64,000 bases of DNA from Natrinema salaciae (GCF_900110865.1 NZ_FOFD01000003.1:310001-374000), one strand, 5' to 3'; counted from the stretch's first letter, positions 44,440 to 53,848 are shown. The notes: generated by a model from the letters alone, not told the origin. Program-made: numbers and translations.

Positions 44440-44676
44440 GTGTATGTATCGATACACGTGCTACTGTCAATTCTTGTGTTGAAAGACGCAGAGAAACGAG
44501 GAATCGAAAATTCGGTGATGTGGGCTGCAATTGTTGTTGTCTTCTCTGGGGTTGGACTCGTTATCTACCTCATCAGACGGACTATGCCTAAAAGTGAAGC
44601 TGAGGCTCCTGACGATGCAGAATCTCTACTCCCCGACACAGAGCATTCTGATGACTCATCACATACAGACGGGTGA
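44440..44676 (+). CDS. Small membrane protein of unknown function
   Basis: A 78-residue protein with two hydrophobic helices (YVSIHVLLSILVL and VMWAAIVVVFSGVGLVIYLI), separated by a polar segment KDAEKRGIENS. An acidic/Ser tail follows (ESLLPDTEHSDDSSHTDG). It resembles small phospholipase D N-domain (PLDc_N)-type membrane proteins, including the IYLIRR edge and the DAEKRG motif between the helices. The base composition is AT-rich, like the rest of the island. No known partner; function unknown. Confidence 0.65.
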   Translation: MYVSIHVLLSILVLKDAEKRGIENSVMWAAIVVVFSGVGLVIYLIRRTMPKSEAEAPDDAESLLPDTEHSDDSSHTDG

Positions 44677-44789
44677 CCGAGTTATTTTACTGAACTAGTC
44701 GTTATGTGAGTTCCCTGCACTGATCACTCACTACTCATTCCAGACCGGCTCTCGATCAGTGCCACAGTCGTGCGTTGTATTCAGCACGG

Positions 44790-44825
44790 CTGCTGAAACC
44801 CATCACCAATTGAGGGTTTCAACAG
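44790..44825. repeat. Imperfect inverted repeat around GAAACCC
   Basis: CTGCTGAAACCC (44790-44801) and GGGTTTCAACAG (44814-44825) are inverted copies with one mismatch in 12, separated by a 12-base loop. It lies in non-coding DNA between a small membrane gene and the convergent lipoprotein gene, so it may be a bidirectional terminator or an element end. No matching pair is seen elsewhere in the window. Confidence 0.45.
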
Positions 44826-44914
44826 GGCCGAAAAATTCTATTGAGTTGGTATCTCACAGCGGCGCTAGGTTCATTCACCGTAGTATTTATCCTGACTCTG
44901 GTGCGATAATCGTT

Positions 44915-45385
44915 CTATTCCGGCGAGGAAGTCATCGACTCACCGTCGTTACTAGAGTTGGTGTAGTATGTGTCTTGATTTACTGGAACTGACGTCCACG
45001 GTTCGGAACTCCCATTCCAGAATATTTCTGAACGTTCGATTTTATCGTAATTTATTTCAATTCCAGACATGAACGTCATACTAACTGTTGGCGACGGATA
45101 GTCACTGCGCAAATGCACTTTACCCCGAGTCAACTGGTCCAACTGCGGCGTATCAATTTCCCAGCGAAGCGGGACAGTATATGCCTCATCTTCAGTCGGC
45201 TTCGAAAAGTCAAGAACAGCCACAAGCTGATCCGCGGCAACTTGATATGCCTGAGCCGACTCGATACTCGGTCTTGGCTCTTCATCATCTTCACGGAATT
45301 GGCACCCTGCTAACCCAATTACAACCCCAACTCCACCGGTCGTAAGAATGCTCCGACGAGAAACGCAGCTTTTTCGCTTTCTCAT
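44915..45385 (-). CDS. Tat-exported lipoprotein of unknown function
   Basis: A 156-residue protein. The N-terminus CVSRRSILTTGGVGVVIGLAGC is a twin-arginine signal ending in a lipobox (LAGC), so it is predicted to be exported and lipid-anchored. The mature part is acidic and beta-rich (AVLDFSKPTEDEAYTVPLRW; VSMTFMSGIEI) without a recognised family. The codon use is AT-rich and differs from the flanks. An AT-rich promoter-like sequence (ACTTATTTATTTAG) lies upstream on this strand. It belongs to the island. Confidence 0.7.
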   Translation of the reverse strand: MRKRKSCVSRRSILTTGGVGVVIGLAGCQFREDDEEPRPSIESAQAYQVAADQLVAVLDFSKPTEDEAYTVPLRWEIDTPQLDQLTRGKVHLRSDYPSPTVSMTFMSGIEINYDKIERSEIFWNGSSEPWTSVPVNQDTYYTNSSNDGESMTSSPE

Positions 45386-45681
45386 TTTATTCCTTGTGCT
45401 ACTGATTTTCTACTAAATAAATAAGTATAACGCTGTGGCTTTATTTTGTAGTATCTGCCATAGCTAAAGTAGAATCCGAGTTCACGTTGGTGGCAGAATG
45501 TAGATTGGTTCTGAGGCTTGATAGTAAGAGTCTAGATAAATTAGGTTAGATATTGAGCTATAACCCACTTGGTATCTACTCCCACTCTACAAAACCCAAG
45601 CAATCCCGTTGCCACAAGTACTAAGATGATCGATTTCAGCTACTGAATAGATGAACTCACTCTGTCGATTTTCATCCTTAA
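45386..45681. other. AT-rich intergenic region inside the island
   Basis: About 300 bases between the two secreted-protein genes. It holds the TATA-like promoter of the lipoprotein gene and no convincing open frame. One CTAG site occurs here (near 45530). No repeats or RNA structures stood out. Confidence 0.5.
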
Positions 45682-46575
45682 CTAATCTTCCCCTCCAGTT
45701 TCCGGGACATAAATAGTATAGTCAAGCGTCTTGCTATACTGGTCCGTGGGTTCACGATCTCCAGTCCAATCAGTAGCTGGTTTATATAGAGCATTGTTAA
45801 GGGTGTGGGTTACGGATACATCAATAGTATCTGAACCCAGTTCATTAGCAGGTGGGAATTTGTGCGAATATTCAATATAATGGCCCAATACAGATTGGCC
45901 ATAGTTGTGTGCATGCCATTCTCTATTAAGGTCAGAATTTATCGTAGACTCCTTATAATTTGAATATATCTGCATGGCGGTGTATAAACTGGACATACCT
46001 TCGCCAAAACTTGAATAAAGGAGAATCGCTGCTTCAGCAACTGCGTCGGCCTCCGAAGGCGGATCATTATTATCGGACCTTCCAAGCACCGAAACCCCCC
46101 AATCGGTGTCGTCATGAGCCACTGTTGATACTTCATTAGAATGTTCAGTATCTACATTTATTTCACTCCATGACCGGAAAAGATCCTCGGTTCCTGTAGT
46201 GCCATCATCTAATTCGTAACCAGTAGCGGCATATGCCGTTGCGGACATATGAACAGAATACTTTCCGGCCCCCTCATCCCATTGAAGCCCATTAGACAAT
46301 TGGCGAAATTGGCTAGCTGCGTTTGTATAACTTGTTCCACTACCAGTCGGAAATTCAGAATTTGCCGATCGCTCAACTGTATTCCAGCCTCTGCTAGCGG
46401 AAAGATTATTCTCACCACCACACAGACCTTGTGGACAAGTATACCTTTCGGTACCAATGTCTTGGTCTGCCGCTGTAGTGTTTGAAAGTAGAGGTATTCC
46501 AATTACCGTGCCACTCACAGTCCCTACTTTCTTTAAGGCAGTGCGTCTTATGCTGTCAATTTCTTCATCTTTCAT
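45682..46575 (-). CDS. Secreted hypothetical protein in AT-rich island
   Basis: A 297-residue protein. The N-terminus has Arg-Arg (SIRRTALKKVGTVSGTVIGIP) and a hydrophobic stretch, so it is probably exported by the Tat or Sec system. After the signal, CPQGLCGG gives a possible disulphide or metal pair. The mature part is Ser/Thr/Asn-rich with aromatic residues and no recognised domain. Segments include VHMSATAYAATGYELDD, VAEAAILLYSSFGEGMSSLYTAM and REWHAHNYGQSVLGHYIEYSH. Base composition is AT-rich. It may be a surface protein or a secreted effector such as a halocin; this cannot be decided from the sequence. Confidence 0.65.
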   Translation of the reverse strand: MKDEEIDSIRRTALKKVGTVSGTVIGIPLLSNTTAADQDIGTERYTCPQGLCGGENNLSASRGWNTVERSANSEFPTGSGTSYTNAASQFRQLSNGLQWDEGAGKYSVHMSATAYAATGYELDDGTTGTEDLFRSWSEINVDTEHSNEVSTVAHDDTDWGVSVLGRSDNNDPPSEADAVAEAAILLYSSFGEGMSSLYTAMQIYSNYKESTINSDLNREWHAHNYGQSVLGHYIEYSHKFPPANELGSDTIDVSVTHTLNNALYKPATDWTGDREPTDQYSKTLDYTIYVPETGGED

Positions 46576-46683
46576 ACTCTAATACACTTTCATTATTGCC
46601 ATATTTATATTTTTTTGCCACCTATGACTGGTTGTATTTGTACTTTCCAAAGATGGTTAATAACGGGTTGGCAGCTTCGAGGA

Positions 46684-46944
46684 TTATGATACCGTCTGAT
46701 TGATCACACCCTCCAAATCCAGCACGTCCTGCAGGTCCGCATATCGAGAAAGTCCCGCAGAACTTCGTACCTGTCCGAGCGCAGTTCGTCGTCGAGCAGT
46801 CGCGGTGGGTGGTCGTGAGCGGTCTGCCGCCTCGTCGAATACTTCGACGTACGTCGGGTAGTCTGCCAGATGCTCGAGGACCCACGGCGACAGTCGAGCC
46901 GTGTTGCCCGGGTACGCGAAACCCGAGTTCGGTTGATCGGTCAT
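46684..46944 (-). CDS. Small hypothetical protein, possible frameshift
   Basis: An 86-residue frame, MTDQPNSGFAYPGNTARL..., with a plausible start PWVLEHLADYPTYVEVFDEAADRSRP. From about residue 50 the same strand also codes sensibly in another frame (RLLDDELRSDRYEVLRDFLDM), so the gene may be frameshifted or may use two frames. The start ATG overlaps the stop of the preceding 33-codon frame as ATGA, suggesting coupling. It lies between the AT-rich island and the end of the peptide-transporter operon. Confidence 0.4.
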   Translation of the reverse strand: MTDQPNSGFAYPGNTARLSPWVLEHLADYPTYVEVFDEAADRSRPPTATARRRTALGQVRSSAGLSRYADLQDVLDLEGVINQTVS

Positions 46945-47042
46945 CTCGACACCCTCGTCGACAGACGCTCGTACTCCGACGGATCGCCCGCCGGGAGCTC
47001 GTTGGGACGCTCCGGACAGCCGCACCGGTGGCCGTACTCCAT
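46941..47042 (-). CDS. Micro-protein with CxC motif (tentative)
   Basis: A 33-residue frame MEYGHRCGCPERPNELPAGD then PSEYERLSTRVSR. Its stop overlaps the start of the gene at 46684-46944 by four bases (ATGA). The overlap and the two close cysteines are the only support, so it could be chance; no family recognised. Confidence 0.3.
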   Translation of the reverse strand: MEYGHRCGCPERPNELPAGDPSEYERLSTRVSR

Positions 47043-47241
47043 GTCCGTCGTTCCAGGTGGCCGTCGTGGTTGCTCGCCGTGACCGTGTACCGCGGCCGCT
47101 CGTCGGATCTGTTGGCCGCGTTACTGTGCAGGCCTCGTAACGCGCTGTTTCGCGGCAGCACGAACGCTTCGTCCCGTACTTACCGTTCGAAGGGTCGTCA
47201 CAGGAAGTGGCTGTAACCTTCTACGATTCCGTCAGCACTTG

Positions 47242-48582
47242 CTATCGGTGCAGGTGACAGCCCACGTAGTGTCGCTCGGTCCCGTGCTGCGATTCCACCT
47301 CGTAGGACGGCCGCTCGCGCGCACAGATGCTCTGTTCGGCGAACGACTCGAGCAACAGGTCGGTCGCCGCCTCCCAGCGGTCGGCTTTGTCGGCGGTGCC
47401 GTCGGTCTCGCCGTCGGTGGCGACGAGATCGATCGCGTCCTCGACGATCGACCCCGCCTCGCCGCGGGGGAGGGTTCCGTCGAAGAACTCGGCTTCGATC
47501 CGCGCCGCTGGCATCGGTTCGAACGTCCGCCGTTTGACCGCCCGCATGAACGCCCGCGTCCGCGGCCACTCCTCGTCAGTCCAGTCGTACGCGTCGGGGG
47601 CGATCAGCCGCGGACACCGCGTCCGGAACCGGCAGCCCGAGGGAGGATCGACCGGGCTCGGAACCTCCCCCTCGAGCACGCCGCGCAAGCCGTCCTCCCG
47701 CGGGTCGGGGACGGGAATCGACTCGAGCAGGGCCCGCGTGTAGGGGTGCTGGGGGTTCTCGAACAGTTCGCCCTTCTCGGCGAGTTCGACGATCTGGCCG
47801 AGGTACATCACCGCCACGCGGTCGCTGATGTGACGGATCACCGAGAGATCGTGGGCGATGAAGAGGAAGGTGAGACCGAACTCGTCTTGCAGCCTGTCCA
47901 TCGTGTTCAGCACCTGCGCCTGAATGGAGACGTCCAGCGCGGAGACGGGCTCGTCACAGACGACGAAATCGGGGTCGACCGACAGCGCCCGCGCGAGGTT
48001 GATCCGCTGGCGCTGCCCGCCGGAGAAGGCGTGAGGATGGCGGTTGTAGTGGCGCGGATCGAGGCCGACCCGCTCGAGGAGGTCCTTCGCCCGCGCTTCC
48101 CGTCCCTCGTCGTCGAGCATGTCGTGGGCCCGCATCGGCTCTTCGATGATCTGCCCGACCTTCATCCGCGGATCGAGCGAGGACTGGGGGTCCTGGAAGA
48201 TCATCTGCATGTCCGAGCGCGTCCGGCGCAGTTTCTCGCCGCCGAGGTCGGCCAGGTTCTCCCCTTTGAAGTAGATGTCCCCGGCCGTGGGCTCGAGCAG
48301 CCGCAGGACCGTCCGGCCGAGCGTGCTCTTGCCACAGCCGGACTCCCCGACGAGTCCGAGCGTCTCGCCGGGTTGGATCTCGAGCGAGACGTCGTCGACC
48401 GCCTTCACGGTCTCCCGGTCGACGCTGACCGGCGGGAACTGGCTCGGCTCGAACTGCATGCCCGCCAGGAGCCCCGACTCCTGTGCGAAGTGCTTGGTGA
48501 CCCCGTCGAGTTCGAGCAGCGGACCGTCCCGATCGTACCCGCTCTCCTCGTCCAGCCGGATGCCGCTACTCACTGCCCTCAC
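47242..48582 (-). CDS. dppF: Peptide ABC transporter ATP-binding protein (DppF-type)
   Basis: A 446-residue ATPase, last gene of the five-gene importer operon. Walker A is GESGCGKST (about residue 84), signature [15 protein letters not shown] (about 187), Walker [13 protein letters not shown] (about 212), then the oligopeptide-specific C-terminal domain ([17 protein letters not shown]-like and [16 protein letters not shown]). A 110-residue tail after that is unusual. GTG 48582 overlaps the stop of the upstream DppD-type gene; a second GTG at 48573 is possible. It probably pairs with DppD to power uptake. Confidence 0.92.
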   Translation of the reverse strand: MRAVSSGIRLDEESGYDRDGPLLELDGVTKHFAQESGLLAGMQFEPSQFPPVSVDRETVKAVDDVSLEIQPGETLGLVGESGCGKSTLGRTVLRLLEPTAGDIYFKGENLADLGGEKLRRTRSDMQMIFQDPQSSLDPRMKVGQIIEEPMRAHDMLDDEGREARAKDLLERVGLDPRHYNRHPHAFSGGQRQRINLARALSVDPDFVVCDEPVSALDVSIQAQVLNTMDRLQDEFGLTFLFIAHDLSVIRHISDRVAVMYLGQIVELAEKGELFENPQHPYTRALLESIPVPDPREDGLRGVLEGEVPSPVDPPSGCRFRTRCPRLIAPDAYDWTDEEWPRTRAFMRAVKRRTFEPMPAARIEAEFFDGTLPRGEAGSIVEDAIDLVATDGETDGTADKADRWEAATDLLLESFAEQSICARERPSYEVESQHGTERHYVGCHLHR

Positions 48583-49732
48583 CTCCGCTCTCGTCGCCGG
48601 CCGGGTTCGCCGCGAGTTCGGAGTCCGCCTCGTCGCCCGCTCGGCCGTCCTCGCCGGTTACCCTGCCCTCGAGCGGCGGGCTCTCGTCGTAGCCGACGTC
48701 GAAGGCGTCGTGTTTCACGCAGGCCGCGCGATGGGGTTCGCCGGCGGCGTCGGCGACGGTCTTCGTTTCGGGGTGGATTCGCTTGCACACCTCGCGCGCG
48801 TCGGGGCAGCGCGGGTGGAACCGACAACCCGAGGGCGGGTTGATCGCCTCGGGCATTACGCCCTCGATCGCCTCGAGCTCCGTGACCGTGCGGTCGGGCC
48901 GGGGGATCGAGTTCAGCAGGGCGTTCGTGTAGGGGTGTTTGGTGTCGTAGAACAGCTCGTCCACCGGCGCTTGCTCGACGATCTCGCCGAGGTACATGAC
49001 GTTCACGCGGTCGCAGATCTCGGCGACGACGCCCAGGTCGTGGGTGACCCAGATGAAGCTCGTCCCGTACTTCGCCTGTAACTCGTCGACGAGATCGAGG
49101 ATCTGGCCCTCCACGGTGACGTCCAGGGCCGTCGTCGGCTCGTCGGCGATGATCAGGCTGGGTTCGCAGGCCAGCGCCATCGCGATGAGCACGCGCTGGC
49201 GCATCCCTCCGGAGAACTGGTGGGGGTACTCTTCGTAGCGCTCTTCGGGGTCCGGAATGCCGACTTCCCGGAGCATGTCGATCGCCTCCCGGCGCGCCTC
49301 GTCCTCCGGGAGGCCGCGGTTGAGTTCGATGAACTCGCGGAGCTGTCCCCCGACCGTGAAAACCGGATTGAGCGACTCCATCGGATCCTGGAAGATCACC
49401 GCGATCTCGTTGCCCCGGATCCGCGTTCGTATCTCCTCGTTCGAGAGCATGTCGTCGCGCTCTCGAAGCTCGCCGTCCGGCCCCTCTTCGAGACCGAAGA
49501 TCGTCTCGCCTCTGTAGGTTATTTCGCCGGCGACGATCTCGCCGGGGTTCTCGACGAGGCGCAGCAGGCTCATCGAGGCGACGCTCTTGCCGGCACCGCT
49601 CTCGCCGACGAGGCCGACGATCTCGCCCTCGCGGACGTCGAAGGAGATACCGTCGACGGCGCGTACTGTACCGGCTTCGGTGAAGAACTGGGTCTTGAGG
49701 TTCTCGACGCGGAGTAGTGGTTCGGAGCTCAT
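48566..49732 (-). CDS. dppD: Peptide ABC transporter ATP-binding protein (DppD-type)
   Basis: A 388-residue ATPase. Walker [13 protein letters not shown] (about residue 42), signature [15 protein letters not shown] (about 168), Walker [13 protein letters not shown] (about 190), oligopeptide/dipeptide C-terminal domain with [14 protein letters not shown] (about 315), where a Cys-rich region typically binds a [4Fe-4S] cluster or zinc, and an acidic tail. It begins two bases after the stop of DppC and overlaps DppF, consistent with one transcript. It energises the B-C permease. Confidence 0.92.
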   Translation of the reverse strand: MSSEPLLRVENLKTQFFTEAGTVRAVDGISFDVREGEIVGLVGESGAGKSVASMSLLRLVENPGEIVAGEITYRGETIFGLEEGPDGELRERDDMLSNEEIRTRIRGNEIAVIFQDPMESLNPVFTVGGQLREFIELNRGLPEDEARREAIDMLREVGIPDPEERYEEYPHQFSGGMRQRVLIAMALACEPSLIIADEPTTALDVTVEGQILDLVDELQAKYGTSFIWVTHDLGVVAEICDRVNVMYLGEIVEQAPVDELFYDTKHPYTNALLNSIPRPDRTVTELEAIEGVMPEAINPPSGCRFHPRCPDAREVCKRIHPETKTVADAAGEPHRAACVKHDAFDVGYDESPPLEGRVTGEDGRAGDEADSELAANPAGDESGGEGSE

Positions 49733-49734
49733 TG

Positions 49735-50766
49735 TCAGTCGTCGATTCGGGGGTCGAGGGCGTCCTGCAGGCCGTCGCCGAACAGGTTGAAGCCCATGAT
49801 GGTGATCATGATCGCGATTCCAGGCCAGATCGAGAGCCAGACGTTCGAGTGCATGTAGCCGTGTGCGATGTTGAGCATCTGACCCCAGTCCGGCGTCGGC
49901 GGCTGTGCGCCGTAGCCCAGGAACGAGAGGCCGGCGACGATGAGGATCGTCACGCCGATCTGGAGCGTCGCGTACACCAGCACCGGCGCGAAGCTGTTCG
50001 GCACGACGTGTCGCATGATGATGTCGCGATCCCTCACGCCGGCCGCTCGAGCGGCTTCGATGTAGTCCATCTCGCGGACGCTGAGGACCCGACTTCGGAT
50101 GATACGGGCGAACACCGGGATGAACGCGATCCCGACGCCGAGCACCGCGTACCAGATATTCGCACCGCCGACGAAGACGGTGAAGACGATGATGAGGATC
50201 AGCGGCGGGATCGCGTACACCGTTTCGACCATCCGCATCAGGATGTCGTCGACTCTGCCGCCGTAGTAGCCGGCGACGGCGCCGATGATCGTTCCGCCGG
50301 CGAGCCCGATGAACGTCGAGACGATCCCGACGAACACCGACACCTGCGTGCCGTAGACGATCCGCGTGAAGTAGTCCCGCCCCGTGTGGTCGGTTCCCAG
50401 CGGATGCTCGAGCGTCCCGCCCGCCGGCAGCGGGTTCCACGACTGTTCGGCCAGCGGGAAGTACGGCGGCATGTGCTGCGTTCCCTTGCCCGGCGGCGGA
50501 ATGTGCGTCGGATGATCGAAGATCGGCAGCAGCCTCGCGAACGTGTAATCCGACGCGATCCCGAACGTGAGCAGCGAGAGGTTGCTGTCCACGACGGCGT
50601 AGATCGCGACGAACAGCACGAACGCCACGATGTACAGTCCCCAGCGGGCCGTCGTGTCTCGCTTGATCCGCGCGACGGTGTATCGCCAGCCCACGCGGGC
50701 CTCGACCTCTTCCTCTTTGGCCGCCGATTCCGTGTCGCTCTCGAGTTGTGATTCGCCGACTGCCAT
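49735..50766 (-). CDS. dppC: Peptide ABC transporter permease (DppC-type)
   Basis: A 343-residue permease. A cytoplasmic acidic N-terminus and first helix are followed by the DppC periplasmic loop (HPLGTDHTGRDYFTRIVYGTQVSVFVG) and then about five further helices. The coupling motif EAARAAGVRDRDIIMRHVVPNSFAPV is in the last cytoplasmic loop. It pairs with the DppB gene two bases upstream. Dipeptide versus oligopeptide or other substrates cannot be told. Confidence 0.93.
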   Translation of the reverse strand: MAVGESQLESDTESAAKEEEVEARVGWRYTVARIKRDTTARWGLYIVAFVLFVAIYAVVDSNLSLLTFGIASDYTFARLLPIFDHPTHIPPPGKGTQHMPPYFPLAEQSWNPLPAGGTLEHPLGTDHTGRDYFTRIVYGTQVSVFVGIVSTFIGLAGGTIIGAVAGYYGGRVDDILMRMVETVYAIPPLILIIVFTVFVGGANIWYAVLGVGIAFIPVFARIIRSRVLSVREMDYIEAARAAGVRDRDIIMRHVVPNSFAPVLVYATLQIGVTILIVAGLSFLGYGAQPPTPDWGQMLNIAHGYMHSNVWLSIWPGIAIMITIMGFNLFGDGLQDALDPRIDD

Positions 50767-50768
50767 GG

Positions 50769-51770
50769 TTACTCCCTCTCACCGTAGGTGACTCGCGGAT
50801 CGACGTACGCGTACGAGATGTCGGTGATGACGACGCCCACGACGAACAGCGTGCCGAGCACCATCGTGACGCCCATCACGAGCTGGTAGTCGTTCTGCTG
50901 GATCGCCTCGACGAACAGCTGTCCCATCCCGTTGATGTTGAACACCGTCTCGGTCAACACCGCCCCCCCGATCGCCGTCGACAGGTTGAGGCCGACGATC
51001 GTGATGATCGGGAGCTGGGCCACCTGGAAGGCGTGCTTTCGCAGGATCGTCCGCTCGGGAACGCCGTACGCGCGGGCCAGCTTGACGTACTCGCCCTGCA
51101 GCGACTCGATCATCTGCGTGCGCTCGACGCGCATGATCGTCGCCATCTGGAGCGTTCCCAGCGCGATCATGGGCAGCAAGAGGTGTCTGGCCGACTCGTA
51201 GTACAGCTCGAGGTGGCCGTCGATCCCCGGGTAGGAGCTGGGTGGTCGCCACGGGTAGTAGAGCCCGCTCGAGGGCAACCAGCCGAGCTTGACCGCGAAG
51301 ACGAGGATCAGGACGATCCCGATCCAGAACGACGGGGTGCTGACGCCGACGAGCGCGGCGATTCGCGAGGCGTGATCGGTCGGTTCGTTGCGGCGGTCGG
51401 CGGCCACGATCCCGAGCGGAATTGCCGTCGCCAGCGCGAACGCGTACGCCGACAGGACGAGCAGGAGTGTCGGCCCGATCCGATCCATCATCAGGGCGGC
51501 GACCGGCCGCTGGTAGTGGATGCTCTGCCCGAGATCTCCCCGCAGAAGGCCGGCCATGTACGTCACGTACCGTTCGTGTAACGGCCTGTCGAGCCCGTAC
51601 CGTCGCTCGATCGCTCTGACGAGTTCCTCGCTGTGTTCCTGTCCCTGGAGCATGAGGCTGACCGGGTCGCCCGGTCCCAGGTTCGCGAGGAGGAACGTGA
51701 TTACGGAGATCCCGATCAGGACGGGAATCGCTTGCAGGAGCCTGTATATCGTGTACTTGAGTAGTTTCAT
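50769..51770 (-). CDS. dppB: Peptide ABC transporter permease (DppB-type)
   Basis: A 333-residue permease with the family start KYTIYRLLQAIPVLIGISVITFLL, then the loop DPVSLML and, in the last half, the coupling motif YVKLARAYGVPERTILRKHAFQVA and LNLSTAIGGAVLTETVFNINGMGQL. ATG 51770 is chosen because it starts directly at the first helix; the frame continues upstream without family similarity. The gap to the binding-protein gene contains a hairpin. Confidence 0.93.
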   Translation of the reverse strand: MKLLKYTIYRLLQAIPVLIGISVITFLLANLGPGDPVSLMLQGQEHSEELVRAIERRYGLDRPLHERYVTYMAGLLRGDLGQSIHYQRPVAALMMDRIGPTLLLVLSAYAFALATAIPLGIVAADRRNEPTDHASRIAALVGVSTPSFWIGIVLILVFAVKLGWLPSSGLYYPWRPPSSYPGIDGHLELYYESARHLLLPMIALGTLQMATIMRVERTQMIESLQGEYVKLARAYGVPERTILRKHAFQVAQLPIITIVGLNLSTAIGGAVLTETVFNINGMGQLFVEAIQQNDYQLVMGVTMVLGTLFVVGVVITDISYAYVDPRVTYGERE

Positions 51771-51873
51771 TGATCCACGAGTGGGTCGATTTCTCGCCGC
51801 TGTTGTCCGGATTCGGTACGATCGCCGGCGGTGCAACGGGGGACGCGTTCGCTCGCCCCCGCCGATCGCAGTG

Positions 51874-51891
51874 GGGCAGCGCTCGCTGCCC
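51874..51891 (-). terminator. Intercistronic hairpin between binding protein and permease
   Basis: GGGCAGCG and CGCTGCCC form a perfect 8-base stem with a 2-base loop, starting two bases after the stop of the binding-protein gene (stop at 51894 on this strand). It may partially terminate or stabilise the upstream message, giving more binding protein than permease. No T-run follows. Confidence 0.45.
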
Positions 51892-51893
51892 GG

Positions 51894-53477
51894 TCACTCC
51901 ATCGACACGTTCGTGTGGTCGGCGACCAGGTCCGGGTTCCGCGTGACCTCCGGGTGGGCCTGCAGGTCCTGGACGTAGTCGCGCGAGGCCATCGTGTTGT
52001 CCTGCGTGAACGCGGGCAGCGCGGGCAGCTGTTCGACGATCTCCCGAATGACGGGTTCGTAGATGTCGTAGCGTTCCTCCTGGTTGGCCGAGTTGCGCCC
52101 GTCGGCGATGGCCTGGTGGAAGCCGTCGCTCCCGTCGTAGTAGTGGCCCTGATTCGTCCCCGCCTGACTCTCGTGAAAGAGCGGGTAGAGGTAGTAGTCC
52201 GGGTCGGGGCCGCCGGTCCAGCCCAGCAGGTACATCTGGTAGTCGTCGGCGCTCCCGCTGGTGTACGTGTCGACCAGCGTCGCGAAGTCCAGCACCTGGA
52301 CGTCCGCACCGTAGCCGATCTCGTCCATGCGGGTTGCGATCCGCTCGGCCAGTTGCGCGCGGATCCCCTCCGGCGTGATGATCGTCGGCGAGAAGTCGTC
52401 GGGCGCGTGCTCGTCGAGCAGCGACTGGGCCTGCTCGGGATCGTACTCCGGCAACAGCCCCTGATACTCCTCCTGTGGGAACCCCCAGACCTCGTTGACG
52501 ACCGGCGGAATCGGACTGTACATCGGCGAGTTCACGTTCGCCCCGTTGGACTCGATGAAGTCCTGCATCGAGAACGCGTGGGCGATTCCCCGCCGCACCT
52601 CGGGAGTGGTCGTCGGCCCCTCGTTACAGTTGAACGCCATGTACATGAACGTCGGACTCTCGGCCGAGTGGAGGGTTACGCCGTCCTCGCTCTCGAGGAC
52701 GTCCCAGTCGTCGTTCGGAATGCCCGCGATGACGTCGGTGTTCGACGCCCGGATGTCGGAGACGCGACCGGCCGGGTCCTCGTGCGCCTCGAACCGAACC
52801 TGCTCGAGATTGGGATCCAGATCGCCCCAGTAGTCGTCGTTGCGCTCGATCTCGACGTACTCGTTCTCCTGGAGTTCGGCGAAGGTGAACGGTCCGGACC
52901 CGACCGGATCCGTATTGAACGCGTCGCGGTCGTCGGTCCGGACGCTCTCGGGAACGACCGTCACGCCCATCGTCGCGAGCTCGAACGGGCCGTACGGATC
53001 GTCGCCGAGATCGACCTGCAGCTGGTAGTCGTCGATGACCTCGGTGCTCTCGATCATGTCGTACTCCGAGGCGTTCTCCGTCTCCTCTTCGACCGGTGCG
53101 GTGAAGGAGTGGGCGACGTCCCCGGCGGTCACTTCGTCGCCGTTGTGGAACGTCGCACCCTCCACGAGCTCGAAAATGTACCGGGTGCCGTCGCGCTCGA
53201 CGGTCGGTTCGCCCGCCGCGAGTTTGGGCTGTAACTCGAGGCCCTCGTTGTACTCGTAGAGCCCGTCGAAGACGAGCTGAATCACCTGAAAACTGTAGGC
53301 GTCGTTCGAGACGACGGGATCGAACTGCTCTTCGCGCGCTTGTTCTTGCGTGAAGTGGAACGTTTCACCGTTACCGCCACCACTCCCACCGATACAGCCT
53401 GCGATAACTGACGCGGAGACGGCCGCCCCCGAGGCGAGGAGTCGCCGCCGCGTCACGGTCGAGTTGTTCGGCACCAT
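51894..53477 (-). CDS. dppA: Peptide ABC transporter substrate-binding lipoprotein (DppA-type)
   Basis: A 527-residue SBP family 5 protein. The N-terminus has RRR and a lipobox in SVIAGCIGG, so it is Tat-exported and lipid-anchored. The binding domain has the family pattern with ARRGIAHAFS-like VRRGIAHAFSMQDFI (about residue 300) and the segment near PEYDPEQAQSLLDEHA. First gene of the operon. The start at 53477 gives MVPNNSTVTRRRLLASGAAV; a frame opening at 53495 is less likely. Confidence 0.92.
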   Translation of the reverse strand: MVPNNSTVTRRRLLASGAAVSASVIAGCIGGSGGGNGETFHFTQEQAREEQFDPVVSNDAYSFQVIQLVFDGLYEYNEGLELQPKLAAGEPTVERDGTRYIFELVEGATFHNGDEVTAGDVAHSFTAPVEEETENASEYDMIESTEVIDDYQLQVDLGDDPYGPFELATMGVTVVPESVRTDDRDAFNTDPVGSGPFTFAELQENEYVEIERNDDYWGDLDPNLEQVRFEAHEDPAGRVSDIRASNTDVIAGIPNDDWDVLESEDGVTLHSAESPTFMYMAFNCNEGPTTTPEVRRGIAHAFSMQDFIESNGANVNSPMYSPIPPVVNEVWGFPQEEYQGLLPEYDPEQAQSLLDEHAPDDFSPTIITPEGIRAQLAERIATRMDEIGYGADVQVLDFATLVDTYTSGSADDYQMYLLGWTGGPDPDYYLYPLFHESQAGTNQGHYYDGSDGFHQAIADGRNSANQEERYDIYEPVIREIVEQLPALPAFTQDNTMASRDYVQDLQAHPEVTRNPDLVADHTNVSME

Positions 53478-53848
53478 CTTGATAGATGATAGCAACCAGC
53501 CTATTTTGGTATCAGCAGGGTAACGTCTACAAATCGGTTGTTACTGGCTCCTAATGGACTCGTACCGGATCGAATGAGTCCAACTAGTGCACAGTATTGT
53601 AACTACCTGTGCAGCGATGCCTATTATCTCCCGTTCGCTATCGAATCAACAGAGTCCGGATTTCCGGAACGGCTCGGAACCGCGCGCGAGCGGGAGCGTC
53701 GGTCCGGCGTCCGCTGACCCGGTCGGCCGCTCGCGGATCGTACGGCGATCGGTAGGTCACGCCGCTTTTCCCCCGACCGATCTCGAGTCGCCGAGAGCGA
53801 ACGTCGCGACCGGTGGGCTTTTTCTGCCGGCCGACACAGTAGCTGTGT
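53478..53848. other. Intergenic region with promoter and inverted repeat
   Basis: About 370 bases between divergent genes. The peptide-operon promoter (a CCAAAATAGGC-like element) is within 40 bases of 53477. An inverted repeat TGCACAG/CTGTGCA with a 12-base spacer lies at 53588-53613, about 110 bases before the operon start; it could be an operator. No gene is convincing. Confidence 0.4.

Noticed and set aside
44759-44992. A 77-codon frame on the plus strand in the island.
   Set aside because: It overlaps the 3' end of the lipoprotein gene on the other strand, runs through the inverted repeat, and shows no protein-like pattern.
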